64,000 bases of DNA from Flectonema sp. DT1601 (GCA_964019425.1 OZ025815.1:682001-746000), one strand, 5' to 3'; counted from the stretch's first letter, positions 29,424-41,816 are shown. The notes: generated by a model from the sequence alone, not told the origin. A program made the numbers and translations.

Positions 29424-30012
29424 CTGTTGTCGTTAAGTTATGTGAGTTTATTGTAAAAAAAGAAAAGGGGGCACAAATGACAACGGACAAAACGCCAATG
29501 GATTACACTTGGCTGTTTCTACCGCATGAAGAAGGGTGCGGATGAATGGAAGTATTTCGCTGGAAACTTAAGACATGTAACAACGAGAACTTGGTGTGCA
29601 TGTGTTCGAGGTAATTGCAAGCTCGACAAACGATCACTAGCCTGGAGTGGAGCCGCATGCAGGGGGGTAATTTGATACTACGCTCTCTTAAGCTCAAAAG
29701 GAACAACAATTTCTCCGACAATCTTGACTTCCAAGGAAATGACTGCAAATAAATAAATAATACCACTTGGAGGCCACGTGAACATAGTTGAGCGCCACTT
29801 GCCTACGTTATCGTAAAAGCTTTTAACTTATGAGTACTTAATTAATACATTATATTGTCTTGAATATTAACCATAGAAAAAGGGGGGTACACATTCCCTA
29901 ATAAATTGTTCCATATAACACTACAACACTAATAATGTTTTACTACTTGTCATTCTCACTAAGTAATCTTAACAACAATGGTTCTCGTTGAAAGATATGA
30001 CAACAGAGTTAG
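29424..30012. other. Intergenic stretch, candidate 5' exon and family C repeat
   Basis: Should contain the first exon of the PDZ gene. A possible one ends at a GTGTAA donor near 29510 (reading CGRNSQ before the junction) but its sequence is not convincing. Family C copy 2 occupies 29661-29830. Confidence 0.35.
29661..29830 (+). repeat. Dispersed repeat family C, copy 2
   Basis: AGGGGGGTAATTTGATACTA at the left; ACAATCTTGACTT in the middle; CCACGTGAACATAGTTGAGCG at the right. It lacks the GTCAGCGACAGC segment of the other copies. Confidence 0.55.
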
Positions 30013-33000
30013 TCAACTAATGGATAGCAGGATGTCAAATATGAGGACGCGGCCTAAAAGCACTACCTCCACACCATAGGCAGCAGCACAAATAGTAGGA
30101 CGCTCAGTAAACATCGTACCACCGCACCACAGAGCAGCTTCCTCCTCAAAAAGAAACAACAAAAATAATAATAAAAAACAGGAAAGTAATACACACCGTA
30201 ACTTTATAGTCCACACCAATAGAGTCAGTAGGGTCCTTAAGAACGAGACTAAAAGTGACAACGTGCTCACCGTCGTCTATTGCTTTGATATTTGCTGCTG
30301 AAACGCGTTGTCTTGGTGTTGGTTTCACACGTTGATCTTTTGAAAACCATTTTTTAAACTTTGTAAGTGTTGTGTTGCTTACGTGAGTTTGAACGCAGGT
30401 GACTCTAGTCACGAAGTACGGGAACGTTATGATTGACTCACATTCAATTCCTTCAACGACAACATGGGCAAGATTTCCATATCTGTGAGTGTTCCATCCC
30501 TCAAAGACCCTGTCAGTAACAGCTTCCTTATAAGATGCCAACCATGCAGGTACTGTTGTGAATATTTTTAAAGCGTCTCTGGGATCCCTTCGAGATGCTT
30601 CCGTCACGTGAGCATCAACAGTCTTTCTGAGTAACTCAGATTTATATAAAGCAATCCATGTTGACCACGCAGTACTACATGGAAGGTAAGAAAATATATT
30701 TTTGATTACTGAAAAATTCATTTTTCTTAGAGACTTCAGAGGAATAATCCAACCTTTCGGATAGATAACACATCCACAACTTTTAATACATCCTATCGTT
30801 GGTTCTTCATGAGCGATTTCATGTTTGAGTTCATTGGCTCGTTCCATTGCCTTTTGAATTGCAACCTTCTGGCACTCAACCCATCGAATACTGGTACTTT
30901 GAAGTGTTGTTGTTGACGTTGATAAACATCTTTCGATATCTCCTAAGGCTAGATGGCAATAAACAAGACCCAGATGACAAGTATCTCTGTCTGGATATTT
31001 TAAAACAAGATCAAAGAAGGCATCTCTAGCTTCTGTATAATCACCATCATGGTACAGGTCCCAGACTTCCATGACCTGTAGAGTTATATTATAGTCAGGA
31101 GTACACTCTGATAAATACATCACTATATCGTGACTAGCGTCTTCATCTACTACGTAATCGAGAGGAAGCATCTGATGTTGGTCTCGACAATACCTGGCGC
31201 CAGCAGTCACTAATACTTTTACAACATCAGGTTGTTGGTAAGCACAAGCAGCATGTAATGGAGAGATGTGAGAACCGTCTGCTGGTAGACTATTATGTTC
31301 TGTTGATTTCTTTTTAAAAAAAGCCATCCAGTTCGGATCAGCCCCACCAGTTTCGAGCATCAGTTTGACGTCTTCGTCTTCACCAGCAGCGACAGCAGCG
31401 AAGAACACTCCAACACGTTTACGTAGATCCCATTCTTTGAAATGTGTTTTTAAATATTTTCTTCTTTCTTGTTGTGCCTTAATTCTCGAGACATAGCAAG
31501 AGCTGCAGATGGAGTCGAATCGAACGCAGATTTCACACTTTGCCGAGATTGCTTCTTTTTTACGAAACTTTTTACGACGCTGAAAAGAAGCATATTGAAG
31601 CTCCTCTTCTGAAAGTTCAGCAACAACACGACCAACGATAAGATGTCCTCCTTCAATTCGATCACCTTTACTGTGGTCAATTGCTTTGCAAGAAATGTTT
31701 TTGTCAGGGACGTCATCGTCTTCACCAAACCAGGTTCTCAGTTCGTGAGGTTTCTTACCATTGTGTGTGTCAGTATTGAAGTAACCAGCACCAGTATCAA
31801 AGTCTTCTCGATCATCTGATACTCTCCACTCACCTGTTGGTGTTGAGAATAGGTAAGCTTCTATATCTTCAGCATCAGATCGAACTCGTGACCAAACAGG
31901 GTATCCATTAACTGTTTCCTCGAGTATGTTATACTGACCAGAGCATTCTTGTGCGAATGTGAGAGATGAGATTGCGAACTGGCTTGGAAAACCTTCTTCA
32001 GTAGCGTCACTTGATTGTGCCGTAGCAGCTGCTGCGATTGCTGCTTTAGTTGTGACAGCATCGCTGTCGTCTTCACCTTCAGACTCTACCTGCTGATGAG
32101 ATGATGTGGTAGTTGTTTTTGTTTGATCTGTTTCAGGAATACTTGATCGTCTGTTGTCATCAAGAATGATTGCTGCTTTTGGAAACCAACCGCCCTTTCC
32201 ATTTTTAAAAACTACCGCCACGGTATGGTCAACTAGATTTTCCTTAACAACAGTACAGCGTTGACCAATCCAAGACTCATAATCGGCATCCCACGTTGGG
32301 AATTTTGAATTTCCAGAAAGCATTTTACGGACCTTTGCAGCGTCTGAGATTACCGAACCTCGAACAGGACGAGCTTTTCGAACAGGAGACGCAGACTGAG
32401 ATGAATCTCGTAGATTATTAGATCCACATGAGGAAGAGTAACTGTCGAATCTACGCAACGATTTCTTTGGACTCATATTATCCATTAAACAAGCTGAGTA
32501 GTCTCTCCTCGTGTCGTCATCAACACGTAGATCGTCTTCATCTCCCGCTTCTGGTTCCGGACCGTATTTTAAAACTAATTTCTTAAAAAGTAATTCTATT
32601 CTCTCCTCACCTCTGTACGTCTCTAACATTGTATTCACAGATGATATTTTATCAGGATTGTAGTGGAGATAAAATCTCATAAGTCTTTTTTTAGTCGGAG
32701 AATAGGATTTTGAAAAAGATGAATTCAGAGGTGACAAAGGATCAATAGCAGGGGGGCCCTGTAATGTCGCTCGTCTGCTGTTATTAATTGGAAGCAAGGG
32801 CAACGGGTCAACGAACCTTTCTGATTTCGCTCTAGGACGTACCTTTTGAACATTTATAACTTCCTCAGGGTCGGGTTCACTTCCATATTTCGCGACTAAT
32901 TTAACAAACAATTCTTCTTCTCGAGATGCGAGTCTAGCAAGTACGTCATCGACCATGGCGATCTTCGCAGGGTTCCACTTTTCATAAAATCTGACAAGTC

Positions 33001-33781
33001 TTCTGCGTAGGGCCGGATCGATGTTTTGATCATCAGTCGGTTCTGGTCCCAGTTGGGATACTAAAATGTTCATAAGTTCTTCTTCTTTACCTGCATAGTC
33101 ATCTAGTTGTTCTCTCATTTTTACTAATGTTTTTCCATAATGATTGTGAAGTCTAATGTATCTTGCTTGAAATGGTGATGGACCTGGTGGAGGTTCTGAT
33201 CCGAGCTCCGCAACAAGCTTTGCGATGCATTCTTCTTCTTGTCCAACATTTGCTGATAGAAGCCTATCAGTCGACCTGACTCTGTCTGGTGCATATTCTC
33301 TAAATAAAGCGACAATTCTAACTCTGTATTTCGTTAGATCTGATGTATCTGTGGGAAGTGTATCGGTGGTCGGTTTCATTCCGCTGTTTGCTCTGACTCT
33401 GTTGACGGCATTTTGAATCATTCCCTCTCCTTTCTTTGCCATGTCTCGGATGGAGTTGCTTTGTTTTTTATTTTTTGTCGTGAGTTTTGCCACAGCTGAT
33501 TCTCCATTTTCTTCTGTTAAATTTTTGTCTACTCTGACGGGGAACCCGTTTACCCAAGTTACGTCATTTCCTTCGTCTTTTGTTTTTTCTGCGACTTCTG
33601 TTTCTGGTAGTTCCTCATCATCGTTGCGTCTCTTCTGTTCTTGTCCAACAATTGTTCCTCTTCTTGTCAACGGAGTGACCTCTTCAGGTAAGATTTCTTC
33701 TTCTTCGTCTGCTTTCCGTCGGGTTTCTTCCTCTTGCGGGCGGGTCGGCTCTTCCGAGTCGGCCCCACCTGGACCCGGCAT
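30013..33781 (-). CDS. KYGPEP-repeat and ankyrin protein, two exons
   Basis: Exons 30197-33781 and, probably, 30013-30144, joined across a 52-nt intron (GTGTGT...TTGAG); 1238 residues. Four helical repeats near 150-197, 205-247, 258-302 and 362-408 follow the pattern RLxRFYxxxNPxKxxxVDxxL...EEELFxxLVxKYGPEP. This repeat is, to my knowledge, typical of kinetoplastid and some other protist proteins. Near 540-590 lies a segment with WIGQRCTVVKENLVDHTVAVVF, followed by FSTPTGEWRVSDD around 670; ankyrin repeats at about 830-890 (SPLHAACAYQQPDVVKVLV); an F-box-like helix pair near 1020. Without splicing the protein would end in a hydrophobic run (ITFLFFIIIFVV). An acceptor-like TTATGTTAATTACAG lies 30 nt before the ATG. 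Probably a scaffold or cytoskeletal protein. Confidence 0.75.
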
Positions 33782-34170
33782 TTGATTGCAACGCCTGATG
33801 CGGGCCTGTAATTAACATAAAAAATCAGGAAAGAAAAACAAACAAATTATAAAGTTGGTTTCTGAAGATCATATTCGTGCTTTTTTATCATGCATCTGGA
33901 TAGAATTTTTTTTTTTTTTTTTTAAATTCCCTCCTGACAATAGAATACAAAAAATACAACCAAAAAAAATATTAATTTACCTAAATTTTTTTTCTTGAAA
34001 AATGGTCTGGTGAAGACCTACAAATCTAAACAAAACATACAAACAAAGTAATGCTCATAACAGGATAAGAGGAAATTCCCTTTTCCAAATGCAATTTTAA
34101 AAAAAAAAAAAAGATATGTCAGTGACCAAACGAAAAATAATGAGTTTGACTTACAAAGCTAAACCTCTAG
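33782..34170. other. Short intergenic region
   Basis: Holds T- and A-runs and the acceptor-like site for the gene at 30013-33781. No coding potential seen. Confidence 0.5.
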
Positions 34171-34764
34171 TTAAAAACTATTCCGATTCGAGCGAGGAAC
34201 AGAATATCTAAAATCACCAGACGGTAGGGAGCCTGATTTAGAAAATGGACAAGGATGAGTATGTGTATTTTGAGCACTGTGTAAACACCATTCACAAGGA
34301 TAGCCTTCCAAGTGAGCTGTTCGGGCTTCTCCAAGCCATGCTTCTCGTTGTCTGAGGGTTCTATTCTCATCGTGCAGATGTTGGTTTTCAGTTTGAAGAG
34401 TTGCGACGGTCTCATCTCTTACATATTGTCGTCCTGGTGATCCTTGATGTGAATGAACATATGATGGAGAGGATTCAACAATAACAGGACTTGGCCTTCT
34501 CAACACCGACCCTCCAGAATAATATCCTCTCGGTGATTGTCTCGGACTTACATAACTACCATTGTGAATATAATTTACTGGAGAAGTTGATCTTCCGTGA
34601 ACAATATGACGAGGACTTCTTGCTGCTTCACTCCATTGACGTAGCTGTCCAGCACTTTTCTCACCTTTACATGGAAAGCACTTGAAACCACTTTTTCTGA
34701 ATGTTCCAGCTCTGTCACTTCTACCGCAGACAACACACATGGGACCATAAACAGCAGATGTCAT
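34171..34764 (-). CDS. Small Cys-pair (putative zinc-binding) protein
   Basis: 197 residues. N-terminal CVVCGRSDRAGTF...KCFPCKGEK supplies two CxxC pairs about 17 residues apart, as in treble-clef or zinc-ribbon folds. The middle is Ser/Arg/Pro/Tyr-rich (SPRHIVHGRSTSPVN, SPRQSPRGYYSG), the kind of stretch that is often phosphorylated. A short coiled coil (VATLQTENQHLHDENRTLRQ) is followed by a third pair, CEWC. Not recognised as a named family. An acceptor-like ATTTACTCAG and a long A-run precede the ATG. Confidence 0.7.
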   Translation of the reverse strand: MTSAVYGPMCVVCGRSDRAGTFRKSGFKCFPCKGEKSAGQLRQWSEAARSPRHIVHGRSTSPVNYIHNGSYVSPRQSPRGYYSGGSVLRRPSPVIVESSPSYVHSHQGSPGRQYVRDETVATLQTENQHLHDENRTLRQREAWLGEARTAHLEGYPCEWCLHSAQNTHTHPCPFSKSGSLPSGDFRYSVPRSNRNSF

Positions 34765-35034
34765 TATGTTTTTTTTTTTTTTTTTACTGAGTAAATAATT
34801 TGTTTCATGTCTTTCTTACTCATCGTGAAAACCTTTTGAGAGCCTCAGTATGTGTATCAATGCTGCAAAGAAAAATAGCATTCAAATATAAAAAAAAAAC
34901 TATTTTATAAAAAAAAAGAGGAGAGGGAAAAAATATTTCAGCTTTTTTATAAAACTAAAGACAACTATGCAGGAATGCACGTTTTTTTTTTTGTTGTTGT
35001 TTTTTTCTGCAACAGGGAGAAAAGGAAAACACTA

Positions 35035-35490
35035 ATTTAACAATCTGTCAAGGATACAGTATAGCGATGTTTAACTGATCCTTTTGAAGTAGCTATTTAG
35101 GTTTCGAGAGTAATCCATATACTTCTTTATCTCTCATCATCAGTGTACAGTCTAAGTACGTCAGTTAAGGGGGTTTAGGGGGTAAAACTTTCGACTAAAA
35201 ACAATAACAAGTTTGGGGGTATTAATAGAAAATTTTAATGTCAAGTACTCGACTGAAAAAAAAACTTTTTTGTTGTTAATCAAAAACAAATATAAGGTTT
35301 GTTTAGAAAACAGCGTTCAGACGGGACTTGGATAAGTATCAAGGGTTAACACACAACAAAGTTAGACATGAATCATCATAACTGGATTCCGTCCACAAAA
35401 TTGCATGCTTCAAAATTAAGTAACTATTTAGGTTTTGAGAGTAATCCATATTCCTCTTTACCTCTATTCTCATCATAGTGTTCGGGTAAG
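35035..35490. repeat. Dispersed repeat E, two partial copies
   Basis: CTATTTAGGTTTTGAGAGTA and the following CTTTATCTC...CATCAT occur near 35092-35150 and again near 35408-35475. The left part (AACAATCTGTCAAGGATACAGT) resembles 4800-4825 in the surface-gene array, so this is a dispersed family of about 100 bp. Confidence 0.4.
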
Positions 35491-36724
35491 TTGATACTAA
35501 GATTAAACATAGAGCAACCTGAAACTGGATAAAACGAATATAGGAATCAGCCAAACCTGTAATGAAAAGAAACCAACAGTTGGTATCGATAAAATCCTAC
35601 ATGTGCTGTCGAATATGGGGATTCGGGGGCCACGTACTACAAGTTGAGCGACCCAGGACCTACAGCTAGAAATCAGTATTTCTTTATACACTTCAAAATC
35701 AAATAAAATATTAAAGGAAAATTCGAGAAAAAGAAAAAAACCACTATTGCAAAATAATAATCAAAATGAAATATTTCTGGTTCGTAGCACATTACCAGTG
35801 GAACACTTCTCGCAAGACTTGGATGCAAGCGATAATTAAGTTCTTTTGCATTGATCTTGAAAGACCTTGCACATGGCTTGGTGTACTTTTGGCCCTTTGA
35901 ATCGAAGGGTCTACCGACCTGGGATTCCGAGGCACCACATGCGGTACAGACAAATAACTACAAACAACTTAAACAAACATCATGGGGGGTGATATTTTTT
36001 AACAAATATAGAAAAACAGTAGTAAAACCTTATAATACTAAAAGATATGTAAGAAGGTTAAAACTGAAGTTTGAAAGAAAGGTGCGCAGTCTACTAATTG
36101 GGCATCACCAACAAAAAGTAATCCAGAAAGTAACGACTCAAACAGATCTAATCATGTTGCCATCGTTAACTTCTACATCGTCAGATTGGAAACTTACGTT
36201 AAGGAATACTCAAAAAGTAACCACGGGAGGTAATACGACAGGGTAGTTACTTTTCTCACAGGACAACCTGTAAACCGAAACAAGGGAATGAAAAAGTGTA
36301 AATATATACCGCGCCACTCATGCAAACCATCAGTGAAAAAGGGGGAAAGAAAAAAAAAGGGATTGCCATGTCTGTGCAGTACACAACAAGCAAAGAACTG
36401 ATATTCAAAAAGAACAGAGGGAGGTACTTCTTAATCCAAAAACAAGATGCTCATCATAGTCCAGGTCTTTGAATGGAACAAAATTGCAATACACGTCACA
36501 CATCACTGATACGGCAAACCATTGAGAATCAGATGAACTCTATTTAATTACGGAGTAGGAGTAGCAGCAACACATCTGATCATTGAGAGGATTGTTTAAA
36601 AAAAAGATGAAAGTATCGGTACTGTACTTCAGAATATGGTAACTGAGTCGATTTGAAGGATTCGTTCAGTCAACATGTGATTATCTCGTATTTTATTAAC
36701 TAAAAGGATCCAACAGGCATATTG

Positions 36725-36799
36725 AAAAGGACGCCTTCTCTGAAAAGGATGCCTTCTGCTTAAAAGGATGCCTTCTCTGAAAAGGATGCCTTCTGCTTA
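36725..36799 (+). repeat. Small minisatellite
   Basis: Four units of 18 and 19 bp in alternation, AAAAGGATGCCTTCTCTG and AAAAGGATGCCTTCTGCTT. The first unit has one change (GACGCC). Confidence 0.8.
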
Positions 36800-37020
36800 A
36801 AAAAAGTTCCAACTCAGGGAGAGAACAAACAGAGTTCGAAGACATAAAGAAACTAAATTGATTTGGTTTTTTTTTTTTTTTTTTTCATAGGCTAATGAAA
36901 AGCAAAAAAAAAAAAAAAAAAAAAAAGGGGAAAAAAAAAAAAAAAAAAAGTATCCTCATTCACTTTCACATATTGCAATCAAAAGAGATTGAAACACGTC
37001 AAACAAAAAAAAAAGAAGTC

Positions 37021-37090
37021 GTTTGTACACGAAACCCGTGAACCGACTTAAACTGAGAAAGCTGCTGTCCCAACATTCTTTTTTAGCTCA
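37021..37090 (+). repeat. Dispersed repeat family B, copy 3
   Basis: GTTTGTACACGAAACCCGTG start, AACCGACTTAAACTGAGAAA middle, CTGTCCCAACATTC end; shorter than copies 1 and 2 because the central segment is missing. Confidence 0.55.
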
Positions 37091-37324
37091 AGTGAATGCG
37101 GAAAAACAGAAAAGAAAAAAAGAAAAGGAGAGATCGGGGATTGAAGTATTCACAAGAGGGATCTTCCACTGATAGGTAAATATAATTCTTCAAATCACGT
37201 AACCCGGAGAAACTGTAAGAGGACTGATATTCTTATTTTTACCTTTTTATTTTTATTTTTTTTCGCAGTCATTGATACCTAATCTAACCAATAAAAATAA
37301 TAGAAAATAGAAACGAGGAGAAAC

Positions 37325-40108
37325 CTATTCAGAGTAGGATCTATCACGATATGAAGTAGTAATGTTTCTCTTCATCGACTGATGTGCATTAGAAAGTAAT
37401 CTGCCGAAGCCACTGGCGCCTGCGTTGGCATCCGCAACGACAAGAGGAGTCGAAGTCTTTCCACATCGAGATGACCGAGACTCATCACCCTGAGGAGGTA
37501 TGAGAAATAGTAATCTATTGGCTTCACATTCCATTATTCCAGACTTTAGAAGATTCTCTGCGGCTCGTCTTGCAGAAGTGTAGTTACCTTTTGCGTAGTC
37601 GCTGTATGCAATGAGGAGAGGTCGGAGTTTTTCTTCGAGAGCGGTCAGTCCATACATCCATTCCGTGTCTTGTTTTGGTTTGCTTAAAACAGCAAAAACA
37701 GTCACCAAACCACATTCTGGGAATAGTTCTGCCCCACCAAGACTCAAAACAGATTGTAGTTTACAACAATCAACTGGTGTGATTTCATAAGCCTCAAGAG
37801 AGCGAGAGTCAGTAACAAGACAATTGAGATTGAAATGCATTCCGACTCGAATTAAACGACTGTTTGATGATTTTTGATGACCAACAACAGCAGGTGCTCT
37901 AATCTTACCTGATCCTAAGTTACCTGCAAAACAATACGAATCAGACACAGCGCAATGAGCACTTAATGGAGGCAATCCAATATGTTGAACGCCATCACTA
38001 GAGGAAGTCACTTGTGATATTTCTAAAGCAGTATCAACAGCCTTTGTAACTCCAGTGTGAACTCTGGCATGAAATCCCCACACAGCAGTAACTTCAGAAT
38101 CACCTAACATAGTCCATAAAACAAGACCTCTATGAGATGTTATAATACAGTCGACAGCTTCAATCCATTCCGATACTCCTCTTACAACGGATTGAAGACC
38201 TGATGAAGTTTCATTCTGTTGAGCAACCCAATCATGAAAATCTCGTAATTGAAATGTCAAAGCGACAACTGAACGTTTTAATACTAAATTTGATTGTAAT
38301 GTTCCAACACGGTCTGGAACTGCAGATGGTCTCCTCTCAGTTTCGGGAATATCTTTTAGATCTTTCATACTCGATAGTTGACAAGATGTTCTTTTTGAAA
38401 CCAACGAATGAAAAGATGAAGCATTACTACACTCAAGAGTTATCTCAGCAGAGACATGACTCTGGTTAGGACCAGTCATCTCCGTTGTCATCATGTCTGC
38501 TTCAGGATCTGGATACTCACTACCGTCATCTTGTTCATTACATAAAACAGATGCTGGTAGATAGGTACGATATTCTTTCAACGCATCAAGCATTAATGCA
38601 AACGAGTCTTGCATAGCTCTTACTTCGGTTAAACGAGAATGCCCTGCGCTTGTTATAAAATCAAGTTTCATATCTGCAACAGTTTGCATCTCCTTCGATA
38701 ATATTAATATCGGTTTTGTAAACCAGATACTACTAACGAAACTTAAACAAGAAAGAGCTACGAGACACAGAGCTAGAGATGTCCACATGGGAATATTTCG
38801 GTTCGTGCTTTCCCTATCCACCCTGTTCCGTTCTTGATTTACTTGTCCTAAAGCAGTTTGTGTTGCTTGATGTACTTTTTGTAATGCAGTGTCAACAGGA
38901 ACAATCATTATTATTGTGAAGGAGAGTTTGTGTATTGAGTCATTTGAATGAATTAGTCGATCTGTTTGAACCCAATAATTCTGTTGATTCCAATTCCAAT
39001 TAGAATGTGGACTCATCGTCGCGTATGAAAGATTATTTTGAAACATAAACTGACCATGAGCAGACACTACACCATCTGATGCATTCCAAGGATGAATTAG
39101 TTGGTTCACATTATTATCAATAACGTGAAATGGATTTCCATGAGAGACAGCAACAACAGCACTACCTCCTTTCGTAATCTCAACTCCATACAATCGAGAA
39201 CCAGAAGGCAATCCTTCAGTTGCCCGCTGAGCTGCATTACTCAAACTTACTAAATCAATTCCAACTTGTATTAATATTATATTGGATGTGTTGGTCGTGT
39301 TAAAGACTGTCAATCCATCAGAACTTGTCGATAAAAACGCTGTTTTTGTAAGCAATCTTGATTTTGTTTGAATTGGCAACCATCCTATTGCACCAAATTC
39401 AGCTTCCTGGATAACATCAGAAACCCAATTAGCTCCGGTGTATTCCTGTCCAATGACATTTCTAGGTAGGACACATTCACCAGTTGGGTAAATACCGATT
39501 GCGATATTTTCACATCCATTTGCGCCAGGAATTCTTAATACCCCTCCAGTGTAAGGATCTGTCGATCCTGCCGTCACATTATATTGGTTTTGTATAAATA
39601 TTGATTCAGTTGGACCGTAGTACTCAACCGTCAATAAGTTTGGACTTTTTGAGGCATTGCCGTTATTGAATGTGCTGAAGAACTGACTGTGACCATATAA
39701 GCCCCCGTCCATAACATAAATAGACACTTCACTGATCCCACTTTTTAAATAAGTTTGAAATAGTGAATACGATAGGGGTCTAAGATGACTGAAAATAAAA
39801 TCTTTTTTCTGAGTACGATATTTTGTTAAAGATTCGAGTAAAGTTATAACAGCAAGTGGGGTGTTTAGTTTGACCCAAACTTCTCTTGAAAAAGCTCTAA
39901 GAGACTCAGTCATGACATCGACGGTTAATATTTCATAGTTTCTCTCTACATCATTGAGTAAGATATGCATACCAACATCACAAGCCTCGTCTCTGTCTTG
40001 TAATGTTTTAGACATATTATTCCATAACAATAAAACTCCTATTAAAGCACTTACCAAGACTGTAAGAACCGATTGAACCACAACAACTATTCTTATCGGC
40101 CAGGCCAT
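37325..40108 (-). CDS. Cache-HAMP-nucleotidyl cyclase-like membrane receptor
   Basis: 927 residues from the ATG MAWPIRIVVVVQS, which lies 4 nt after a CCCCCCCTCAG acceptor-like site; a longer frame would need a GTG start. TM1 at about 7-27; a ~410-residue extracellular region of dCache type with many N-glycosylation sites; TM2 about 440-465 (SLALCLVALSCLSFVSSIWF); HAMP-like linker (TKPILILSKEMQTVADMKLD); class III cyclase-like domain about 610-810. In that domain the second metal-Asp motif is recognisable (LGDSEVTAVWG), but the first (usually FxDIxGFT) reads TFQLRDFHDW, so the first metal-binding Asp seems replaced by Gln. It may be a non-catalytic sensor or a partner of an active cyclase. 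Cytoplasmic tail of about 110 residues. Confidence 0.8.
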   Translation of the reverse strand: MAWPIRIVVVVQSVLTVLVSALIGVLLLWNNMSKTLQDRDEACDVGMHILLNDVERNYEILTVDVMTESLRAFSREVWVKLNTPLAVITLLESLTKYRTQKKDFIFSHLRPLSYSLFQTYLKSGISEVSIYVMDGGLYGHSQFFSTFNNGNASKSPNLLTVEYYGPTESIFIQNQYNVTAGSTDPYTGGVLRIPGANGCENIAIGIYPTGECVLPRNVIGQEYTGANWVSDVIQEAEFGAIGWLPIQTKSRLLTKTAFLSTSSDGLTVFNTTNTSNIILIQVGIDLVSLSNAAQRATEGLPSGSRLYGVEITKGGSAVVAVSHGNPFHVIDNNVNQLIHPWNASDGVVSAHGQFMFQNNLSYATMSPHSNWNWNQQNYWVQTDRLIHSNDSIHKLSFTIIMIVPVDTALQKVHQATQTALGQVNQERNRVDRESTNRNIPMWTSLALCLVALSCLSFVSSIWFTKPILILSKEMQTVADMKLDFITSAGHSRLTEVRAMQDSFALMLDALKEYRTYLPASVLCNEQDDGSEYPDPEADMMTTEMTGPNQSHVSAEITLECSNASSFHSLVSKRTSCQLSSMKDLKDIPETERRPSAVPDRVGTLQSNLVLKRSVVALTFQLRDFHDWVAQQNETSSGLQSVVRGVSEWIEAVDCIITSHRGLVLWTMLGDSEVTAVWGFHARVHTGVTKAVDTALEISQVTSSSDGVQHIGLPPLSAHCAVSDSYCFAGNLGSGKIRAPAVVGHQKSSNSRLIRVGMHFNLNCLVTDSRSLEAYEITPVDCCKLQSVLSLGGAELFPECGLVTVFAVLSKPKQDTEWMYGLTALEEKLRPLLIAYSDYAKGNYTSARRAAENLLKSGIMECEANRLLFLIPPQGDESRSSRCGKTSTPLVVADANAGASGFGRLLSNAHQSMKRNITTSYRDRSYSE

Positions 40109-40147
40109 GTTTTCTGAGGGGGGGTTCCCCTCACGGATGTTACCCAC

Positions 40148-41081
40148 CGCGACCAGGCACCCGTATCACTATTGGGAGAGGAATTGACTTGTCTTTGAGA
40201 TGAAAATAAATACCTAAAAAACTCCAACAGTGATGACACTTTCCTTAATTATGTTATTTATCTGTAGATCGAAGAAGTTGTGAAAATAAAAACAAAAATT
40301 GTTTTCACACATAAACTCAAATCTTTTTTTTTTTTTTTTTTTTGTTCTTTTTTTTCTTTTTCTTAAGAACGAATTTTTTGGGGTGTGAAAAAGCCGGGAA
40401 GGGGGTGAAAAAAGAAAAAAAAGGAAAAAAAATGTCACAATCGTTCAGCAAGCTCTAAAGTAACTTCGTGTTTATTTATTTTTTTTTTTTTTTTTTTCCT
40501 TAACTCATTTACTGGAAGAACTAAGGTCTAGAAGAACCCTCCTGCATTCTGATCGTGTAAGACCATTCATCTCTGCTCTAATGGTTGGCAAAGGTATCCT
40601 TTTTTTTTTTTTATAATTATAGGTCAGGGGTATTCTAACAAAAAAAAAAAAAAAAAAACCGATTTCTTACTCTTTACTCTTCCTCACTGTTTCCTTGGGC
40701 GTCTTAAGTCCAAGGATATCTTTTCTTAATTTATTTTTTTTTATTTTCTTTATATTATTGGTTTATTTTGAAAAACGGTCTACGAAAAAAAAAGCACCAA
40801 ATTTAAGGCAGACACCAATAGAAATTAAAAACTTCAGACAGATATATAAAACTAAAAAAAAAAAAAAGAAAGGGAGGGCTATCAGTCAGTGCTTTTTTTT
40901 TTTCAACAATTTAATTTCAGGATAGGGAGAATATATGGTGCGTGTGCCTTTTTTAAAAGGGAAAAATAAAAAAGAAAGGCTTGCACTGTTGTGGCTACCA
41001 AGAAAAAAGGTTGGAAGAAAGATCAAAGGTAATCACCTGCCTCCTTTTTTTTTTAAAAAAAAAGGTAAGTACATTTCTCAT
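40148..41081. other. Intergenic region, low complexity
   Basis: Dominated by A- and T-runs (for example 40322-40345, 40473-40498, 40640-40658). Open frames here are Lys/Phe-rich products of those runs. No repeat family recognised. Confidence 0.5.
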
Positions 41082-41487
<406 letters not shown>

Positions 41488-41816
41488 TTACTGACAAAAA
41501 AAAAAAGAAATGTTACGTGTGAAACTATAACGTTTTTGTGTTAATTCGTTTGATTTTCCTATAATGAAAAAAGAAAAAGGGTACGAAAAAGATCCGTATC
41601 ATTAACTTCCTGAGGGGACGCACAACTTATTTGAGGCGTGACATCGTACGGAGAGAGTACCCCAGAATGAATAATCCTCGTGAGGAAATATTCCGTGAAT
41701 TTGGAGGGAGGGGGGATAAGGAACTTGCGGGTTTTTCCTCACAAAAAAAAAATGATTTTTTGTTACAATACTCTAATACCTAAACAATTAAGATGTGAAG
41801 GGCCACTCCTGCAAGA

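Larger units (their letters stand above)
34765..37324. other. Long intergenic region
   Basis: No gene I can support. It contains two related stretches with TAGGTTTTGAGAGTAATCCATA (near 35100 and 35430), the minisatellite at 36725-36799, family B copy 3 at 37021-37090 and long A/T tracts. A plus-strand frame at 35851-36246 lacks an ATG start and any family resemblance. Confidence 0.5.

Noticed and set aside
35851-36246. 131-residue plus-strand frame
   Set aside because: No ATG start, no recognisable motif, and on the opposite strand to the cluster; no acceptor-like site in front of it.
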